The notes under the pieces: generated by a model
Told to the model about the DNA's origin: nothing
The model's database searches: none
Seen by the model: only the letters and a program-made list of their open reading frames with translations
Part shown: positions 26,992 through 36,592 of the stretch, one piece after another
Layout: each line of letters starts with the position of its first letter
Position numbering within the stretch: the first letter of the stretch is position 1
DNA from: Nocardia vinacea
Lineage (GTDB): Bacteria; Actinomycetota; Actinomycetes; Mycobacteriales; Mycobacteriaceae
Assembly: GCF_035920345.1 (NCBI RefSeq)
Contig: NZ_CP109149.1
Location: 9,672,001-9,736,000, forward strand
DNA length: 64,000 bases
Direction of reading: 5' to 3'
Program-made: the position numbers and the translations under genes

Positions 26992-28527
26992 TTACTCCGC
27001 CGCGTCCTCGTGCGCGATGTCCTCGATCACCGAGACCAGGGTGCGGACCGGAACCCCGGTGCCGCCCTTGCCGATGTAGCCGAACGGGCCGCCGGTGTTG
27101 TAGGCCGGACCCGCGACGTCCAGGTGCGCCCACTGCACACCCTCCGGGACGAACTCCTTGAGGAAAATCGCGGCCGAGAGCATGCCGCCCCAGCGGTGCG
27201 ATGCGACATTCGCCAGATCGGCGACCTTGGAGTTCAGATCGGCCCGCAGTTCGGTGGGCAGTGGCATGGCCCAGCCGTTTTCACCGGCCAGCCGCGACAG
27301 CCGCGCGACGCGGTCGCGGAAATCGTCGGTGCCCATCACACCGGGGGTGCGGGTGCCGAGCGCGACCATCTGCGCGCCGGTGAGGGTGGCGACGTCGATG
27401 AGGTACTCCGGATCGTCCTCGCCCGCGCGCACGATCGCGTCGGCCAGGATCAGGCGGCCCTCGGCATCGGTGTTCAGTACCTCGACGGTCTTACCGCCGT
27501 ACTGGGTGAGCACATCGCCGGGGCGTTGCGCGGTGGCCGACGGCATGTTCTCGGCCATCGGCACGGTCGCGATCACGGTGACCGGTAACTCCAGCTTGGC
27601 GGCGGCGACGGTCGCGGCGATGACCGCGGCGGCGCCCGCCATATCGGAGGTCATATTTTCCATATTCGCTGCGGGCTTGATGGAAATGCCGCCGGTGTCG
27701 AAGGTGATGCCCTTGCCGATGAGCGCGACCTTCTTGGCGCCGCCGTTGTAGGTCAGGCGCACCAGGCGCGGCTGGCGCGAGGAGCCCTTGCCGACGCCGA
27801 GCACGCCGCCGTAGCCGCCGTCGGCCAGCGCCTGCTCGTCGAGCACCTCGACCTGCAGACCCGCCGCCTCGGCCAAAGCCTTTGCACGGGTGGCGAATTC
27901 GGCCGGGTACAGGTGACTCGGCGGAGTGTTGACGAAATCGCGTGCGGTGGCGATGGATTCGGCGATCACCCAATCGTGGTTGAAGCCCTTGCGGTAGGAC
28001 ACGCTCGGGTCGCCGACCAGGAGTTCGACCTTGTGCACCGGCTGCTCCTCCGGCTTGCCGTCGGCACTCTCGGATTTGAACGCGGTGAAGGTGTACGCGC
28101 CGAGGAAGAACCCTTCAGCGGTCGGGCCGATGCCGCCTTCGAGACCCGACAGCGTGGTCACGGCCAGGCCGACACCGGTCAGCGCACGTCCGGCGACACC
28201 GGCCGAGCGGCGGATCTGTTCGGCATCGATCTTGTCCGCGGCGCCGAGTCCGACGGCGAGCACGCTCTTCACATCGAGGCCGGTGGGGGCGGGAATCCGG
28301 GTGAGCTCCTCGGCCTTACCCTTCGCACCGACGGCGCGCAGCTGTTCCTGCAGCGCAGCGCGGACATCCGGGGCGAGGATGTGGTCGACGAATTCGTCCT
28401 CCAGTGTGGCGATCGTCGGGCCGTCGTCACCGGACACCAGGCCGATCACCAACACGTCGGTGTCGGCGCTGATGGTGTCGACCAGGTCCAGGTCCGGTCC
28501 GAGCGAGCGATCTGCAACAGCGGTCAT
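26992..28527 (-). CDS. pepA: Leucyl aminopeptidase (M17)
   Basis: A 511-residue two-metal aminopeptidase, cytosolic, hexameric in its family. Metal and catalytic signatures are [15 protein letters not shown], the Asp of DMAGAAAV and [15 protein letters not shown] (M17 fingerprint). The ~160-residue N-terminal domain is of macro-like type. It removes N-terminal residues such as Leu during peptide turnover and, in some species, acts on Cys-Gly. Transcribed toward the small plus-strand gene and divergent from gcvT, with ~67 bases holding both promoters. Confidence 0.93.
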   Translation of the reverse strand: MTAVADRSLGPDLDLVDTISADTDVLVIGLVSGDDGPTIATLEDEFVDHILAPDVRAALQEQLRAVGAKGKAEELTRIPAPTGLDVKSVLAVGLGAADKIDAEQIRRSAGVAGRALTGVGLAVTTLSGLEGGIGPTAEGFFLGAYTFTAFKSESADGKPEEQPVHKVELLVGDPSVSYRKGFNHDWVIAESIATARDFVNTPPSHLYPAEFATRAKALAEAAGLQVEVLDEQALADGGYGGVLGVGKGSSRQPRLVRLTYNGGAKKVALIGKGITFDTGGISIKPAANMENMTSDMAGAAAVIAATVAAAKLELPVTVIATVPMAENMPSATAQRPGDVLTQYGGKTVEVLNTDAEGRLILADAIVRAGEDDPEYLIDVATLTGAQMVALGTRTPGVMGTDDFRDRVARLSRLAGENGWAMPLPTELRADLNSKVADLANVASHRWGGMLSAAIFLKEFVPEGVQWAHLDVAGPAYNTGGPFGYIGKGGTGVPVRTLVSVIEDIAHEDAAE

Positions 28528-28594
28528 GGCAACAGGCTATTCGGTCCGCTCCGGGTGGCGCATCGCGACGCCACCACCGGGCTAAGCTCGGCCG

Positions 28595-29695
28595 GTGACC
28601 GATGCGAACCTGCTGCAAGGCCCGATCCATGCTGTCCACGTCGAGCTCGGGGCGAAGTTCGCGCCGTTCGGCGGATGGGAAATGCCGGTGTCGTACGCGG
28701 GGACGGTCGGCGAACATCAGGCAGTTCGCACGACCGTTGGCCTGTTCGATGTGAGTCACCTCGGCAAGGCCACTATCCGCGGCGCGGGCGCGGCGGATTT
28801 CGTGAACTCGGCGCTCACCAACGACCTCGGTCGGATCCAGCCGGGCAAGGCGCAGTACACGCTGTGCTGTGCGCCCGACGGCGGTGTGATCGACGATCTG
28901 ATCGCCTATTACGTCGGCGATGACGAGATCTTCCTGGTGCCCAATGCCGCCAATACGGCGGCGGTGGTCGCGGAACTACAGAAGGTCGCGCCGGAGGGCA
29001 TCACGGTGACCGACGAGCACCGCGAGTACGGGGTGTTCGCAGTGCAGGGACCGCGCTCGACGGAGGTGCTCAACGCGCTCGGGCTACCGACCGATATGGA
29101 GTACATGGCCTATGCCGACGCCGAATGGGACGGCCGCCGGATTCGGGTCTGCCGCACCGGATACACCGGCGAACACGGCTACGAACTGTTGCCGCGGTGG
29201 GCCGATGCCGAGCCGCTGTTCCGCGCGCTCGTCGAGCAGGTCCGCGCGCACGATGGGCAGCCCGCCGGGCTCGGCGCCCGCGATACGTTGCGCACCGAAA
29301 TGGGTTATCCGCTGCACGGACATGAACTGTCGCTGGAGATTTCGCCCGTGCAGGCGCGCTGCGGGTGGGCGATCGGCTGGAAGAAGGCCGAGTTCTGGGG
29401 TAAAGCCGCACTCGAGCAGGAGAAGTCGACCGGTCCGCGCCGAATCCTGTTGGGGCTGAAGGCGCTTGATCGAGGTGTACTGCGCCAGGGACAGGCCGTG
29501 CTGCGTGACGGTGCGCCCGTCGGCGAAACCACCTCCGGCACCTTCTCGCCGTCGCTGCAGATCGGTATCGCCCTCGCCCTGCTCGATACTGCGGCGGTCC
29601 TCGAACCCGGCGCGGAGGTCGAGGTCGACGTGCGCGGCCGCCGCCTGCGCTGCGAGGTCGTGCGTCCGCCGTTCGTCGACACGAAGACCAAATAG
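28595..29695 (+). CDS. gcvT: Aminomethyltransferase (glycine cleavage T protein)
   Basis: A 366-residue folate enzyme that takes the aminomethyl group from lipoyl-GcvH, releasing ammonia and methylene-tetrahydrofolate. GTG start. Family features: [14 protein letters not shown] near the start, [39 protein letters not shown] and [18 protein letters not shown]. gcvH and gcvP are not in the window. The neighbouring lipA/lipB supply the cofactor of its partner GcvH. Confidence 0.95.
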   Translation: MTDANLLQGPIHAVHVELGAKFAPFGGWEMPVSYAGTVGEHQAVRTTVGLFDVSHLGKATIRGAGAADFVNSALTNDLGRIQPGKAQYTLCCAPDGGVIDDLIAYYVGDDEIFLVPNAANTAAVVAELQKVAPEGITVTDEHREYGVFAVQGPRSTEVLNALGLPTDMEYMAYADAEWDGRRIRVCRTGYTGEHGYELLPRWADAEPLFRALVEQVRAHDGQPAGLGARDTLRTEMGYPLHGHELSLEISPVQARCGWAIGWKKAEFWGKAALEQEKSTGPRRILLGLKALDRGVLRQGQAVLRDGAPVGETTSGTFSPSLQIGIALALLDTAAVLEPGAEVEVDVRGRRLRCEVVRPPFVDTKTK

Positions 29696-29800
29696 TCGGC
29701 GTCTCGCTGTGTACTGCGGATGTCGGCAGGTGACGCGGGCACATTCGCGGCGCGCCGACACTCGCACCGCGGCAAAACCGCGACCGATAGGATCTGCCTC

Positions 29801-30901
29801 ATGACCGTTGCCGCACAGTTCACCCATGTTCCGCATCCCGCGCCAACCCCGGCGCAGCGGGTACAGGAGATTCTGGCGGCACCGGGCTTCGGACGCTTCT
29901 TCACCGACCACATGGTCTCCATCGACTACACCGAGGGCGAAGGCTGGGGCAATGCCAGGGTCGAGCCGTACGGGCCGTTGGCGATGGATCCGGCGACGAT
30001 GGTGTTCCACTACGGCCAGGCCATCTTCGAGGGTCTGAAGGCCTATCGGCAGAACGACGGCAGCATCTCCTGCTTCCGCATCGACGCGAATGCGACGCGC
30101 TTCCGCAAGTCCGCGCGCCGGATGGCGATGGCGGAACTGCCCGAGGAACTATTCATCGAATCCGTGCGTCAACTGCTCGAGGTCGACAGCGGCTGGGTGC
30201 CCGCGGCCGGTGGTGAGGAGTCGCTGTACCTGCGGCCGTTCATGTTCGCGACCGAGGCCGGGCTCGGCGTGAAGCCCGCCTCCGCCTACAAATACCTGCT
30301 GCTGGGATCGCCTGCGGGCGCGTACTTCCCGCGCGGTGTGAAGCCGGTGCGGGTCTGGCTGTCGACCGAATACGTACGGGCGGCACCGGGCGGTACCGGT
30401 GAGGCGAAGGTCGCCGGCAACTACGCGGCCTCGCTGCTCGCCCAGGCACAGGCCTCCGAGAAGGGCTGCGATCAGGTCGTCTGGCTCGATGCCTGTGAGC
30501 GTCGCTATGTCGAGGAGATGGGTACCAACAACCTGTTCTTCGTCTTCGGCTCCGGTTCCGAGGCGCGGCTGGTCACCCCGGAACTGTCCGGATCGCTGTT
30601 GCCCGGTATCACCCGTGATTCGCTGCTCACCCTCGCCGCCGATTCGGGCTATGTGGTTGAGGAGCGCAAGGTTTCGGTGGAGGAGTGGCGCAAGGGCGCC
30701 GAATCCGGTGAGATCACCGAGGTTTTCGCCTGCGGAACCGCCGCCGTGATCACGCCGGTCGGCTGGGTTCGCTCCGCCGATGGTGAGTTCGCCGTCGGCG
30801 GTGGTGAACCGGGCGAGGTCACCATGGCGCTGCGTGACACCCTCACCGGCATCCAGCGCGGCACCTTCGCCGATATCCACGGGTGGATGCGCGGCATGTG
30901 A
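29801..30901 (+). CDS. ilvE: Branched-chain amino acid aminotransferase
   Basis: A 366-residue fold-type IV PLP enzyme for the last step of Leu, Ile and Val synthesis. The PLP Lys is in [16 protein letters not shown], with [14 protein letters not shown] and [15 protein letters not shown] as further signatures. The ATG at 29801 gives [10 protein letters not shown], preferred over a longer frame. It follows gcvT by 105 bases and ends in a hairpin shared with the convergent MBL gene. Confidence 0.95.
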   Translation: MTVAAQFTHVPHPAPTPAQRVQEILAAPGFGRFFTDHMVSIDYTEGEGWGNARVEPYGPLAMDPATMVFHYGQAIFEGLKAYRQNDGSISCFRIDANATRFRKSARRMAMAELPEELFIESVRQLLEVDSGWVPAAGGEESLYLRPFMFATEAGLGVKPASAYKYLLLGSPAGAYFPRGVKPVRVWLSTEYVRAAPGGTGEAKVAGNYAASLLAQAQASEKGCDQVVWLDACERRYVEEMGTNNLFFVFGSGSEARLVTPELSGSLLPGITRDSLLTLAADSGYVVEERKVSVEEWRKGAESGEITEVFACGTAAVITPVGWVRSADGEFAVGGGEPGEVTMALRDTLTGIQRGTFADIHGWMRGM

Positions 30902-30927
30902 CTGCGGCAGTCTCGCGAACGCCGCAG
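30902..30927. terminator. Hairpin between ilvE and the MBL-fold gene
   Basis: Stem of 7 bp (CTGCGGC / GCCGCAG) with a 12-base loop immediately after the ilvE stop; it can serve both converging transcripts. Confidence 0.5.
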
Positions 30928-30945
30928 CCGTGTGCCGTTCGTGAG

Positions 30946-31659
30946 TCAGCTGGGCATGAAGGTGCGCCATTCCTCCAGGGTTTGCGGGCGCATGACGTAG
31001 TTGGCGTCCTTGACCGTGGAGAGCGCGGCGGAGGGGTGCTGGGAATACCAGTGACCGGGGTAGACGACCGGGTCGCCGGATAGGTCGGCTAGGTAGCGCA
31101 GGCTACGGAACATGGCGTCGGAGTCGCCGCCGGGGAAGTCGGTGCGGCCGCAGCCGTCGATGAAGAGCGTGTCGCCCGCGATGAGGCGATTGTCGAACAG
31201 GAAGCATTGGCTGCCGGGGGTGTGGCCGGGGGTGTGCAGCAGCTCGATATCGAAGGCGCCGACGCTGACCTTGTCGCAGTGCTCGTGTCCGGTGAGTTCG
31301 CTCGGCGCGATGCCTGTGACATTGGCGACCCAGGACAGTTCCTCGGCATTGACATGCACCGGAACGCTGGTCTTCTCCAGCAACTCCCGCACCCCGCGCA
31401 GGGTGAATCCCAGCATGGTGCCGCCGACATGGTCCGGGTGGTGATGGGTCGCGAGTACCCCGGTCAGCCGCAGCCCGTCAGCCTCGGCGATATCCACCAG
31501 ATCGCCCGCCGCATACGCCGGATCCACCACCACACACTCGCCGGTCTCCCGATCGCCGATCAGATACGCGAAATTTCGCATCTGTGTCGCGATCGGATCA
31601 CCCACGGCAAAATCTCGACCGGACAGCAGTTGACGAAAATACAGACGCTCGGAAGGCAT
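30946..31659 (-). CDS. MBL-fold metallo-hydrolase (glyoxalase II/persulfide dioxygenase-like)
   Basis: A 237-residue metallo-beta-lactamase-fold enzyme. Metal ligands lie in THHHPDHVGG (HxHxDH; here HHHPDH), the LLHTPGHTPGS block and IAGDTLFIDGCGRTDFPGGD, with the final VVYPGHWYSQHP. The pattern fits glyoxalase II, persulfide dioxygenase or Rv2260/YcbL-like enzymes; which one is not resolved. The ATG at 31659 is preferred since upstream frame is non-conserved. It could detoxify thioesters or persulfides. Confidence 0.85.
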   Translation of the reverse strand: MPSERLYFRQLLSGRDFAVGDPIATQMRNFAYLIGDRETGECVVVDPAYAAGDLVDIAEADGLRLTGVLATHHHPDHVGGTMLGFTLRGVRELLEKTSVPVHVNAEELSWVANVTGIAPSELTGHEHCDKVSVGAFDIELLHTPGHTPGSQCFLFDNRLIAGDTLFIDGCGRTDFPGGDSDAMFRSLRYLADLSGDPVVYPGHWYSQHPSAALSTVKDANYVMRPQTLEEWRTFMPS

Positions 31660-31987
31660 ACCGTCCACTGTATTGCCTGACCCAGACAATGCGCGCACCG
31701 TGCCAGCTATCTCATCGCGGGCAATGTGTCCGGATGCGAGTGTGGGCGTGCGTGTGTACGTGGTTACCGGACTGACGAAGCCGCCGGGTGGGCAGGCACT
31801 GGCCCGATGCGAGTGAATACCGCCGCTGCCCTGTCCAGCTGACGGTGAGCGTGCACTTTCCCGCCGAGTCCGCGCGAGAATGCACGCTCGAGCCCGATCC
31901 GCTATCCCGGCGGGGACCAATGTGGGTCATGAGACCTGAAATATCAAGGGCGGCATGGCGACGCGTTGCTGGCGACGCTGTTGTGAG
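31660..31987. other. 328-base gap with a likely cobS terminator
   Basis: No gene is supported here. An inverted repeat, GAGCGTGCA (31847-31855) and TGCACGCTC (31881-31889), with a 25-base loop, stands 99 bases beyond the cobS stop and could end the cob transcript. The right portion up to 31987 shows nothing else; the left portion holds the promoter of the MBL-fold gene. Confidence 0.45.
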
Positions 31988-32737
31988 TCAGGTGCCCAGG
32001 GTTAGTCCGGCGGCGGTGACGGCGACGGATATCTCGAGTGTTGCGCCGAGGATGTCACCGGAGAGGCCGCCGAAGCGGTGAGTGCAGTGTCGGGCGAATA
32101 GAGCTGAAATGCCCAGGGCGACAAGGACAACGGCGGGGCCGAGCCAGCGGTGGTCCGGGACGGCGAGTATGCCTGCGGCTACGGCGAGTGCGGACCAGAG
32201 TGCGATGGTGATCAGGTGCTGGGTCCCGGCGACTAATGCGCCGAAGCCGGTGCCGGGCGCGGCGGCGATGCCACGCCGACATGCGAGGACCACGACCACT
32301 CGGCCGACGGCCACCGCGAGCAGCACCGCGAACCAACGCTCGGCCTGGGCCAGCGCGGCGAACGAAAACGCTTGGATCCCAACGGCGAACACAATTGCCG
32401 CCACCCCGAACGGCCCCGTGTCACCACGCTTCAATATCTCCCTGGCCCGCTCGGGCGAACCATAGGACCCCAACCCGTCCAGCGTGTCGGCCAACCCATC
32501 CAGGTGCATCCCCCGAGTGATGAGCGCTAACCCGGCAACCACCACCAGCCCCGCGACCGCCGTACTCGCCCCACCCCACACCAACACCCACAGCACCCCG
32601 ACCCCGGCGGCCCCGAGTCCCACCCCCACCAACGGCGCCAACGCAATCGCCCGCCCCGCCGCGCTCCGATCGACACTCTCCGGCCCGCGCACCGGCAGCA
32701 CCGTCAGCCACGACACCGCAAGCCGCACACCGTTCAT
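31988..32737 (-). CDS. cobS: Adenosylcobinamide-GDP ribazoletransferase (cobalamin synthase)
   Basis: A 249-residue polytopic membrane enzyme that joins adenosylcobinamide-GDP to alpha-ribazole(-phosphate), the last step of cobalamin assembly. GLALITRGMHLDGLADTLDGLG and RAREILKRGDTGPFGVAAIVF carry the conserved Asp and Lys/Asp residues of CobS. At least six hydrophobic segments. It is downstream of cobT on the same strand with a 290-base gap that shows no gene. Confidence 0.95.
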   Translation of the reverse strand: MNGVRLAVSWLTVLPVRGPESVDRSAAGRAIALAPLVGVGLGAAGVGVLWVLVWGGASTAVAGLVVVAGLALITRGMHLDGLADTLDGLGSYGSPERAREILKRGDTGPFGVAAIVFAVGIQAFSFAALAQAERWFAVLLAVAVGRVVVVLACRRGIAAAPGTGFGALVAGTQHLITIALWSALAVAAGILAVPDHRWLGPAVVLVALGISALFARHCTHRFGGLSGDILGATLEISVAVTAAGLTLGT

Positions 32738-33027
32738 ATTTGCCGACCTGTAATCGCTCGACCATCGCCATCGTCGAATTCACGCAGCGAAACCGCCGTC
32801 GCGCACGCCCTACGCCGTGCACCGTTCGTGCTGAGCGTTCCGTCGGCTCGGAGTGCCAGGCCCGCCTGTCGCCGCAGGCGTGTGTTGCCGCTGGTGGTTG
32901 GGGTCGCCTTGCGAGTCGGGACCGTCGGCTGCCGATGGCGGTTGTCGCGGAGCTTCGGACCGGAAGCGCGGTCCGCTTGCCCGGAGCGCAAGGCTCGCTT
33001 GTTGCGGAAGGCGCGTGCGGTCACCGT

Positions 33028-34212
33028 CTATTTCCGCAAGTCCGGTTGCGCGGTCGCTTCGGCGGCGATGCTGGTCTCGGCTTCGGCTTCGGCTTCGGCT
33101 TCGGCTTCGGCTTCGGCTTCGGCTTCGGGTTCGGCGGCCGAATCGGCTGTGCTCACGCCGGCTTCCGCGAAGGTGGCCATTTCGGCGAGGGTGGCCACGG
33201 CGGCGCGGAGGACGGGGAGGGCGGTCAGGGCGCCGGATCCTTCGCCGAGGCGCATGTCCAGGTCGAGGAGGGGCTCGAGGCGGAGGTGGCGCAGGGCGAG
33301 GGCGTGCGCGGGTTCGGTGGAACGGTGGCCCGCGAGCCACCAGGCGCTGGCACCCGCGGCCAGATCCTCCGCGACCAGGGCGGCCGCCGTGACAACCACG
33401 CCATCGAGGATGACCGGAGTCCGTCGGGTCGCGGCCTGGGCGAGGAAGCCCGCCAGGGCGGCGAAGTCGGCGCCTGCGGCTACGCGCAGCAATTCGGCCG
33501 GGTCCTTGGCGACCGGGCGGGCGCGGCGCATGGCATCGCGGATCGCGGCGACCTTGCGGATCCAGCCCGCATCGTCCACGCCGGTACCCCGGCCGACCGC
33601 GGCGATGGGTTCGGTATCGGTAAGGGTCGCGATGAGGACGGTGGCGGGTGTCGTATTGCCGATGCCCATATCGCCCGCAATGAGCAGGTCGGCGCCCGCA
33701 TCAATCTCTTCGTCGGCGATCGCCTTGCCCGCGGCCAGCGCGGCATGGATCTCGTCCTCGCTGAGCGCGTCCTCGCGATCGATCGCCCCGCTCGAGCGCC
33801 GCACTTTGTGCTTGGCGATCTGCGGATCGGTATCGGCGTCGACGGAAATATCGACGACCCGCACGGTCGCACCCGCCACTCCGGCCAGCGTATTCACCGC
33901 TGCGCCGCCGCCGAGGAAATTGGCGACCATTTGTGCGGTCACCTCACTCGGATATGCCGAAACACCGTGGCGCGCAACGCCGTGATCTCCGGCGAACACC
34001 ACCACCCGCGCCCGCTCGAACTGCTTCGGCGGGCACACGCCCTGACATGCCGACACCCAATTCCCAAGTATCTCGAGCCGCCCGAGCGCCCCACCGGGTT
34101 TGGTCAGCTGCGCCTGCCGCTGCTCCGCCGCCACCCGAACCCCCGCATCGGGTGGCACAACCGGTCCGAATCCGTCTGTCACTATCGAGCCTTTCGGGTC
34201 GGGGCAGTTCAT
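33028..34212 (-). CDS. cobT: Nicotinate-nucleotide--dimethylbenzimidazole phosphoribosyltransferase with Glu-Ala repeat tail
   Basis: A 394-residue enzyme that makes alpha-ribazole-phosphate from DMB and nicotinate mononucleotide. [29 protein letters not shown] and the catalytic-Glu region [23 protein letters not shown] identify the family. Usual length is ~350; the extra ~45 residues are a C-terminal tail of about eight Glu-Ala pairs encoded by a hexanucleotide repeat, then [15 protein letters not shown]. The ATG at 34212 is chosen because the longer frame (to 34359) reads through Gly/Arg-rich non-coding-like sequence; no strong ribosome-binding site distinguishes them. Confidence 0.9.
   Translation of the reverse strand: MNCPDPKGSIVTDGFGPVVPPDAGVRVAAEQRQAQLTKPGGALGRLEILGNWVSACQGVCPPKQFERARVVVFAGDHGVARHGVSAYPSEVTAQMVANFLGGGAAVNTLAGVAGATVRVVDISVDADTDPQIAKHKVRRSSGAIDREDALSEDEIHAALAAGKAIADEEIDAGADLLIAGDMGIGNTTPATVLIATLTDTEPIAAVGRGTGVDDAGWIRKVAAIRDAMRRARPVAKDPAELLRVAAGADFAALAGFLAQAATRRTPVILDGVVVTAAALVAEDLAAGASAWWLAGHRSTEPAHALALRHLRLEPLLDLDMRLGEGSGALTALPVLRAAVATLAEMATFAEAGVSTADSAAEPEAEAEAEAEAEAEAEAETSIAAEATAQPDLRK
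33078..33125 (+). repeat. CGGCTT hexanucleotide microsatellite, eight perfect copies
   Basis: Eight uninterrupted CGGCTT units lie inside the 3' end of cobT; on the coding strand they are GAAGCC (or AAGCCG), encoding Glu-Ala. Because the unit is six bases, slippage changes the tail length without altering the frame. Confidence 0.95.
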
Positions 34213-34415
34213 TCCTACACCGCGCAGTCCATATCCGGCCCAATCTTGCCGCCACCCCCACCCATCCGCACCACCCACCCCGCGCCCGATGCCTCCTCCC
34301 GCGCGCTCGCGGCCCACCCGGCCGTCCGCGTGGCGCATCCTGCACGGTTGGCGCGACACCCGATACGGCGCGGCTCTCGCGAGTGACGCGACGTGATCGC
34401 CGCAGCTGTGCGGTC

Positions 34416-34970
34416 CTATTTCAGCCGGAGAGGGAGCCCGGCGACGATCAAGAAGGCCTCGTCGCAGGTTTGCGCGAGGCGTTGGTTGAGGGTGCCGATC
34501 TCGTCGCGGAAGAGGCGGCCGGAGCGGGTGGCGGGGATGACGCCCATACCTACCTCGGGGGTCACGATCACCAAGCGGCCGGGGTAGGCAGTGACGGCGG
34601 CGACCAAGGCGTCCGTGTCTGGGGCGATGGTGCCGCGCGGGGCATCCCAGGCCTCGCGCGCATCGATACGGGCGGTGAGCCAGGTGCCGATATCGTCGAT
34701 CAGTGTGGTTCCGGCCGGGGGAGCGGCGGTGAGAACTGTTGCCGGATCAGCGCTTTCGAGGACAATCCAGTCCGCGGGCCTGCGGTCGCGGTGGCGGGCG
34801 ATGCGCTCGGCGAAGTCGAGATCGGCGGGATCGGGAATCGCGGTGGCGATATAGCGCACCGGGCCGCCCTCGGCCGCCAGCACCTCCGCGAATGCCGACT
34901 TACCGGATCGCGCGCCGCCGAGTACGAGGATGCGGTGCGCGCGGTTGCTGGTAGATGAGCGATCCGACAC
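34416..34970 (-). CDS. cobU: Adenosylcobinamide kinase/adenosylcobinamide-phosphate guanylyltransferase
   Basis: A 184-residue bifunctional enzyme that phosphorylates then guanylylates adenosylcobinamide. Walker [13 protein letters not shown] is at residues ~17-28, and [14 protein letters not shown] followed by [12 protein letters not shown] (Walker-B-like DD) are family blocks; the [11 protein letters not shown] segment is also typical. GTG start at 34970. It is upstream of cobT and cobS with a 200-base GC-rich gap that carries no visible cobalamin riboswitch. Confidence 0.93.
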   Translation of the reverse strand: MSDRSSTSNRAHRILVLGGARSGKSAFAEVLAAEGGPVRYIATAIPDPADLDFAERIARHRDRRPADWIVLESADPATVLTAAPPAGTTLIDDIGTWLTARIDAREAWDAPRGTIAPDTDALVAAVTAYPGRLVIVTPEVGMGVIPATRSGRLFRDEIGTLNQRLAQTCDEAFLIVAGLPLRLK

Positions 34971-34996
34971 GGCAGCACCGTATCAATCCGCCGCGG

Positions 34997-35080
34997 TCAT
35001 GCCTGCACCTCGCTGGCGCTCGGTTCCGGCGTGACCGCGTTGGCGGCTGTGTTGATAGTTCGCTCGCTTCGCTCGCTCAT
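34997..35080 (-). repeat. MIRU-like element, intact 27-residue mini-ORF
   Basis: An ATG (35080) opens a mini-ORF reading MSERSERTINTAANAV and on to SASEVQA, closing with TGA at 34997. Its ATG overlaps the TGA of the adjacent copy (35077-35151) as ATGA, so the two copies are head-to-tail and overlapping. After its stop a further ATG overlaps as ATGA but runs only a few codons (CGCGGCGGATTGA), without reaching cobU. Confidence 0.8.
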
Positions 35081-35151
35081 GCCTGCACCTCGCTGGCGCT
35101 CGGTTCCGGCGTGACCGCGTTGGCGGCCGTGTTGATAATTCACTCGCTCAC
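35077..35151 (-). repeat. MIRU-like element, copy adjacent to the GlxA-family gene
   Basis: Starts at GTG (35151) whose GTGA overlaps the TGA of the GlxA-family regulator. The first codons GTG AGC GAG are followed by an early TGA, but the remaining sequence is almost identical to the neighbouring copy and ends in the TGA that overlaps its ATG. Relative to that copy it lacks the eight bases AGCGAGCG near the start. Confidence 0.75.
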
Positions 35152-36131
35152 GCCCGCTGTTCGGTCGCCTCCGTGGGGCCGAACCGGCGGCGATACTCGG
35201 TCGGCGCGATACCGACGACCTTCTGGAAGTGATGCCGCAGCAGCGCGCCGGATCCGAAACCGGCTTGTGCGGCAATCTGTTCCAGTCCCTCGTCGGTGTC
35301 CTCGAGCAGATGCTTGGCGTACAGCACACGTTGATTGGTCAGCCATTTCACCGGTGTGGTTCCGGTTTCGGCGGCGAAGCGGCGGGCGAAGGTGCGGGTG
35401 GACATCATCGAGCGGGCGGCCAGATCGTCGATGGTGTGCGGCAGGTCGAGATTTTCGTTCATCCACTGCAGCGTGGAGCTGAGACTGTCGGAGGTGCATT
35501 CGGGCACCGGACGCTCGATGAATTGGCGCTGTCCGCCGTCACGCTGCGGCGGCACCACCATCCGGCGGGCGATCGCATTCGCGACGGAACTGCCGATCTC
35601 CCGGCGTACCAGATGCAGGCAGGCATCGATACCCGCGGCCGTGCCCGCCGAGGTGATCAGATTGCCCTCGTCGACGAACAACACATCGGGATCGACCGTG
35701 GCCTGTGGAAACTGCGCCGCCAACTGGTCGACATAGCGCCAATGCGTGGTGCACTTGCGACCGTCGAGCAGGCCGGCCGCCCCGGCCAGGAACGCACCGG
35801 AACATACGGTGAGCACGATCGCCCCACCATCCGACGCGTCCCGTATCGCGCCGACCACCCGCGGGTCGAGCCCCTGCTCGAGGGCGGATGCGGGAAAGGC
35901 CGGAATCGCCACCAGATCGGCCTTTGCCAACTCCTCCAGCCCGAACTCCGGTGTGACAGTGATACCGGGAGTCGTGGACGGCAGCGGCTTCCCGGGCTCG
36001 GCCCCGCACACCTTGAAATCGAATCCGGGCAGTCCGTCCGCGGTCCGATCGAGCCCGAAAACCTCACAGACCACGCCGAATTCGAACATGGCCAGGCGCT
36101 CCGACAGCACCACCGCGACCTTGGACAGCAT
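35148..36131 (-). CDS. GlxA-family transcriptional regulator (DJ-1/PfpI + AraC)
   Basis: A 327-residue regulator: residues ~1-190 form a DJ-1/PfpI-like class I glutamine-amidotransferase domain with LTVCSGAFLAGAAGLLDGRKCTTHW, and residues ~220-320 hold two AraC HTH motifs (IDDLAARSMMSTRTFARRF and LEQIAAQAGFGSGALLRHHFQKVVGIAP TEYR). Such regulators often respond to small aldehydes or amino-acid derivatives (ArgR/GlxA types). No target operon is evident; upstream is divergent from a 52-residue membrane protein gene, and the stop overlaps a MIRU-like element. Confidence 0.9.
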   Translation of the reverse strand: MLSKVAVVLSERLAMFEFGVVCEVFGLDRTADGLPGFDFKVCGAEPGKPLPSTTPGITVTPEFGLEELAKADLVAIPAFPASALEQGLDPRVVGAIRDASDGGAIVLTVCSGAFLAGAAGLLDGRKCTTHWRYVDQLAAQFPQATVDPDVLFVDEGNLITSAGTAAGIDACLHLVRREIGSSVANAIARRMVVPPQRDGGQRQFIERPVPECTSDSLSSTLQWMNENLDLPHTIDDLAARSMMSTRTFARRFAAETGTTPVKWLTNQRVLYAKHLLEDTDEGLEQIAAQAGFGSGALLRHHFQKVVGIAPTEYRRRFGPTEATEQRA

Positions 36132-36217
36132 GCAGACAGCGTACCTGGCTGAATCTTTACGAACAATGTCAGAACAGCCACTTTCGGCGGTAAATCGCCG
36201 AGCGCAAAATTACTGCC

Positions 36218-36376
36218 ATGATTACTTTTCTCGTAAGCATGGCGGTAGTGGTGGGCTTCGCGGTCCTCGTCACACGAGGCGGCGGTCACGCCGGATCCGC
36301 GAATGTCACCGATCGCGACGCCCAGCGCCTGCAGTCCGATCTGTCCGCCATCATCGCCCACTCACATCACCACTGA
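36218..36376 (+). CDS. Small single-pass membrane protein
   Basis: A 52-residue frame starting at ATG: a hydrophobic MITFLVSMAVVVGFAVLVT segment, then a polar tail with TDRDAQRLQSDLSAIIAH and a final HSHHH. The composition is like a genuine small membrane protein and the frame has no in-frame stop, but the ribosome-binding site is weak and I recognise no family. It sits divergently from the GlxA-family regulator and could be its target. The terminal His cluster might bind metal. Confidence 0.5.
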   Translation: MITFLVSMAVVVGFAVLVTRGGGHAGSANVTDRDAQRLQSDLSAIIAHSHHH

Positions 36377-36430
36377 GGGATCCACGACCATTCCGGGACG
36401 CACGATGGGCGTGGGCGATTGCCGCTCTCC

Positions 36431-36592
36431 CTCTCCCGACCACGACGGAGCGAGTCTTACGAGCGACCCGTTCGCGGCCCGTCTCGCGTCCGAGTCGTCG
36501 AAGCGCATGCGCCGCAGGCGCGAGTCTCGACGGCTCGGACGCGAGACAGAAGGGGCCGCGAACCCGCAGCGCCGAAGGCGCTGCAAATTAAA
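36431..36592 (+). repeat. Palindromic dispersed repeat, single copy
   Basis: About 160 bases with a long hairpin: left arm CTCGCGTCCGAGTCGTCGA (36483-36501) and right arm 36527-36545, differing from a perfect complement by one base, with a 25-base loop that itself contains GCGCATGCGC. The flanks GGAGCGAGTCTTACGAGCG on the left and GCAGCGCCGAAGGCGCTGC (a second small hairpin) on the right belong to the unit. Near-identical, in inverse orientation, to the repeat at 57.84-58.0 kb. Confidence 0.85.

Noticed and set aside
33078..33125. CRISPR-like or regulatory repeat
   Set aside because: Units are six bases without spacers and stay in frame within cobT; a coding microsatellite.
32740..34386. Plus-strand frame with a run of GFGF repeats
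   Set aside because: The repeat is simply the other-strand reading of the CGGCTT microsatellite in cobT, which has the conserved motifs.
34213..34415. Possible cobalamin riboswitch before cobT
   Set aside because: No recognisable B12-box and no matching stem; the region is only GC-rich. A covariance-model search would settle it.
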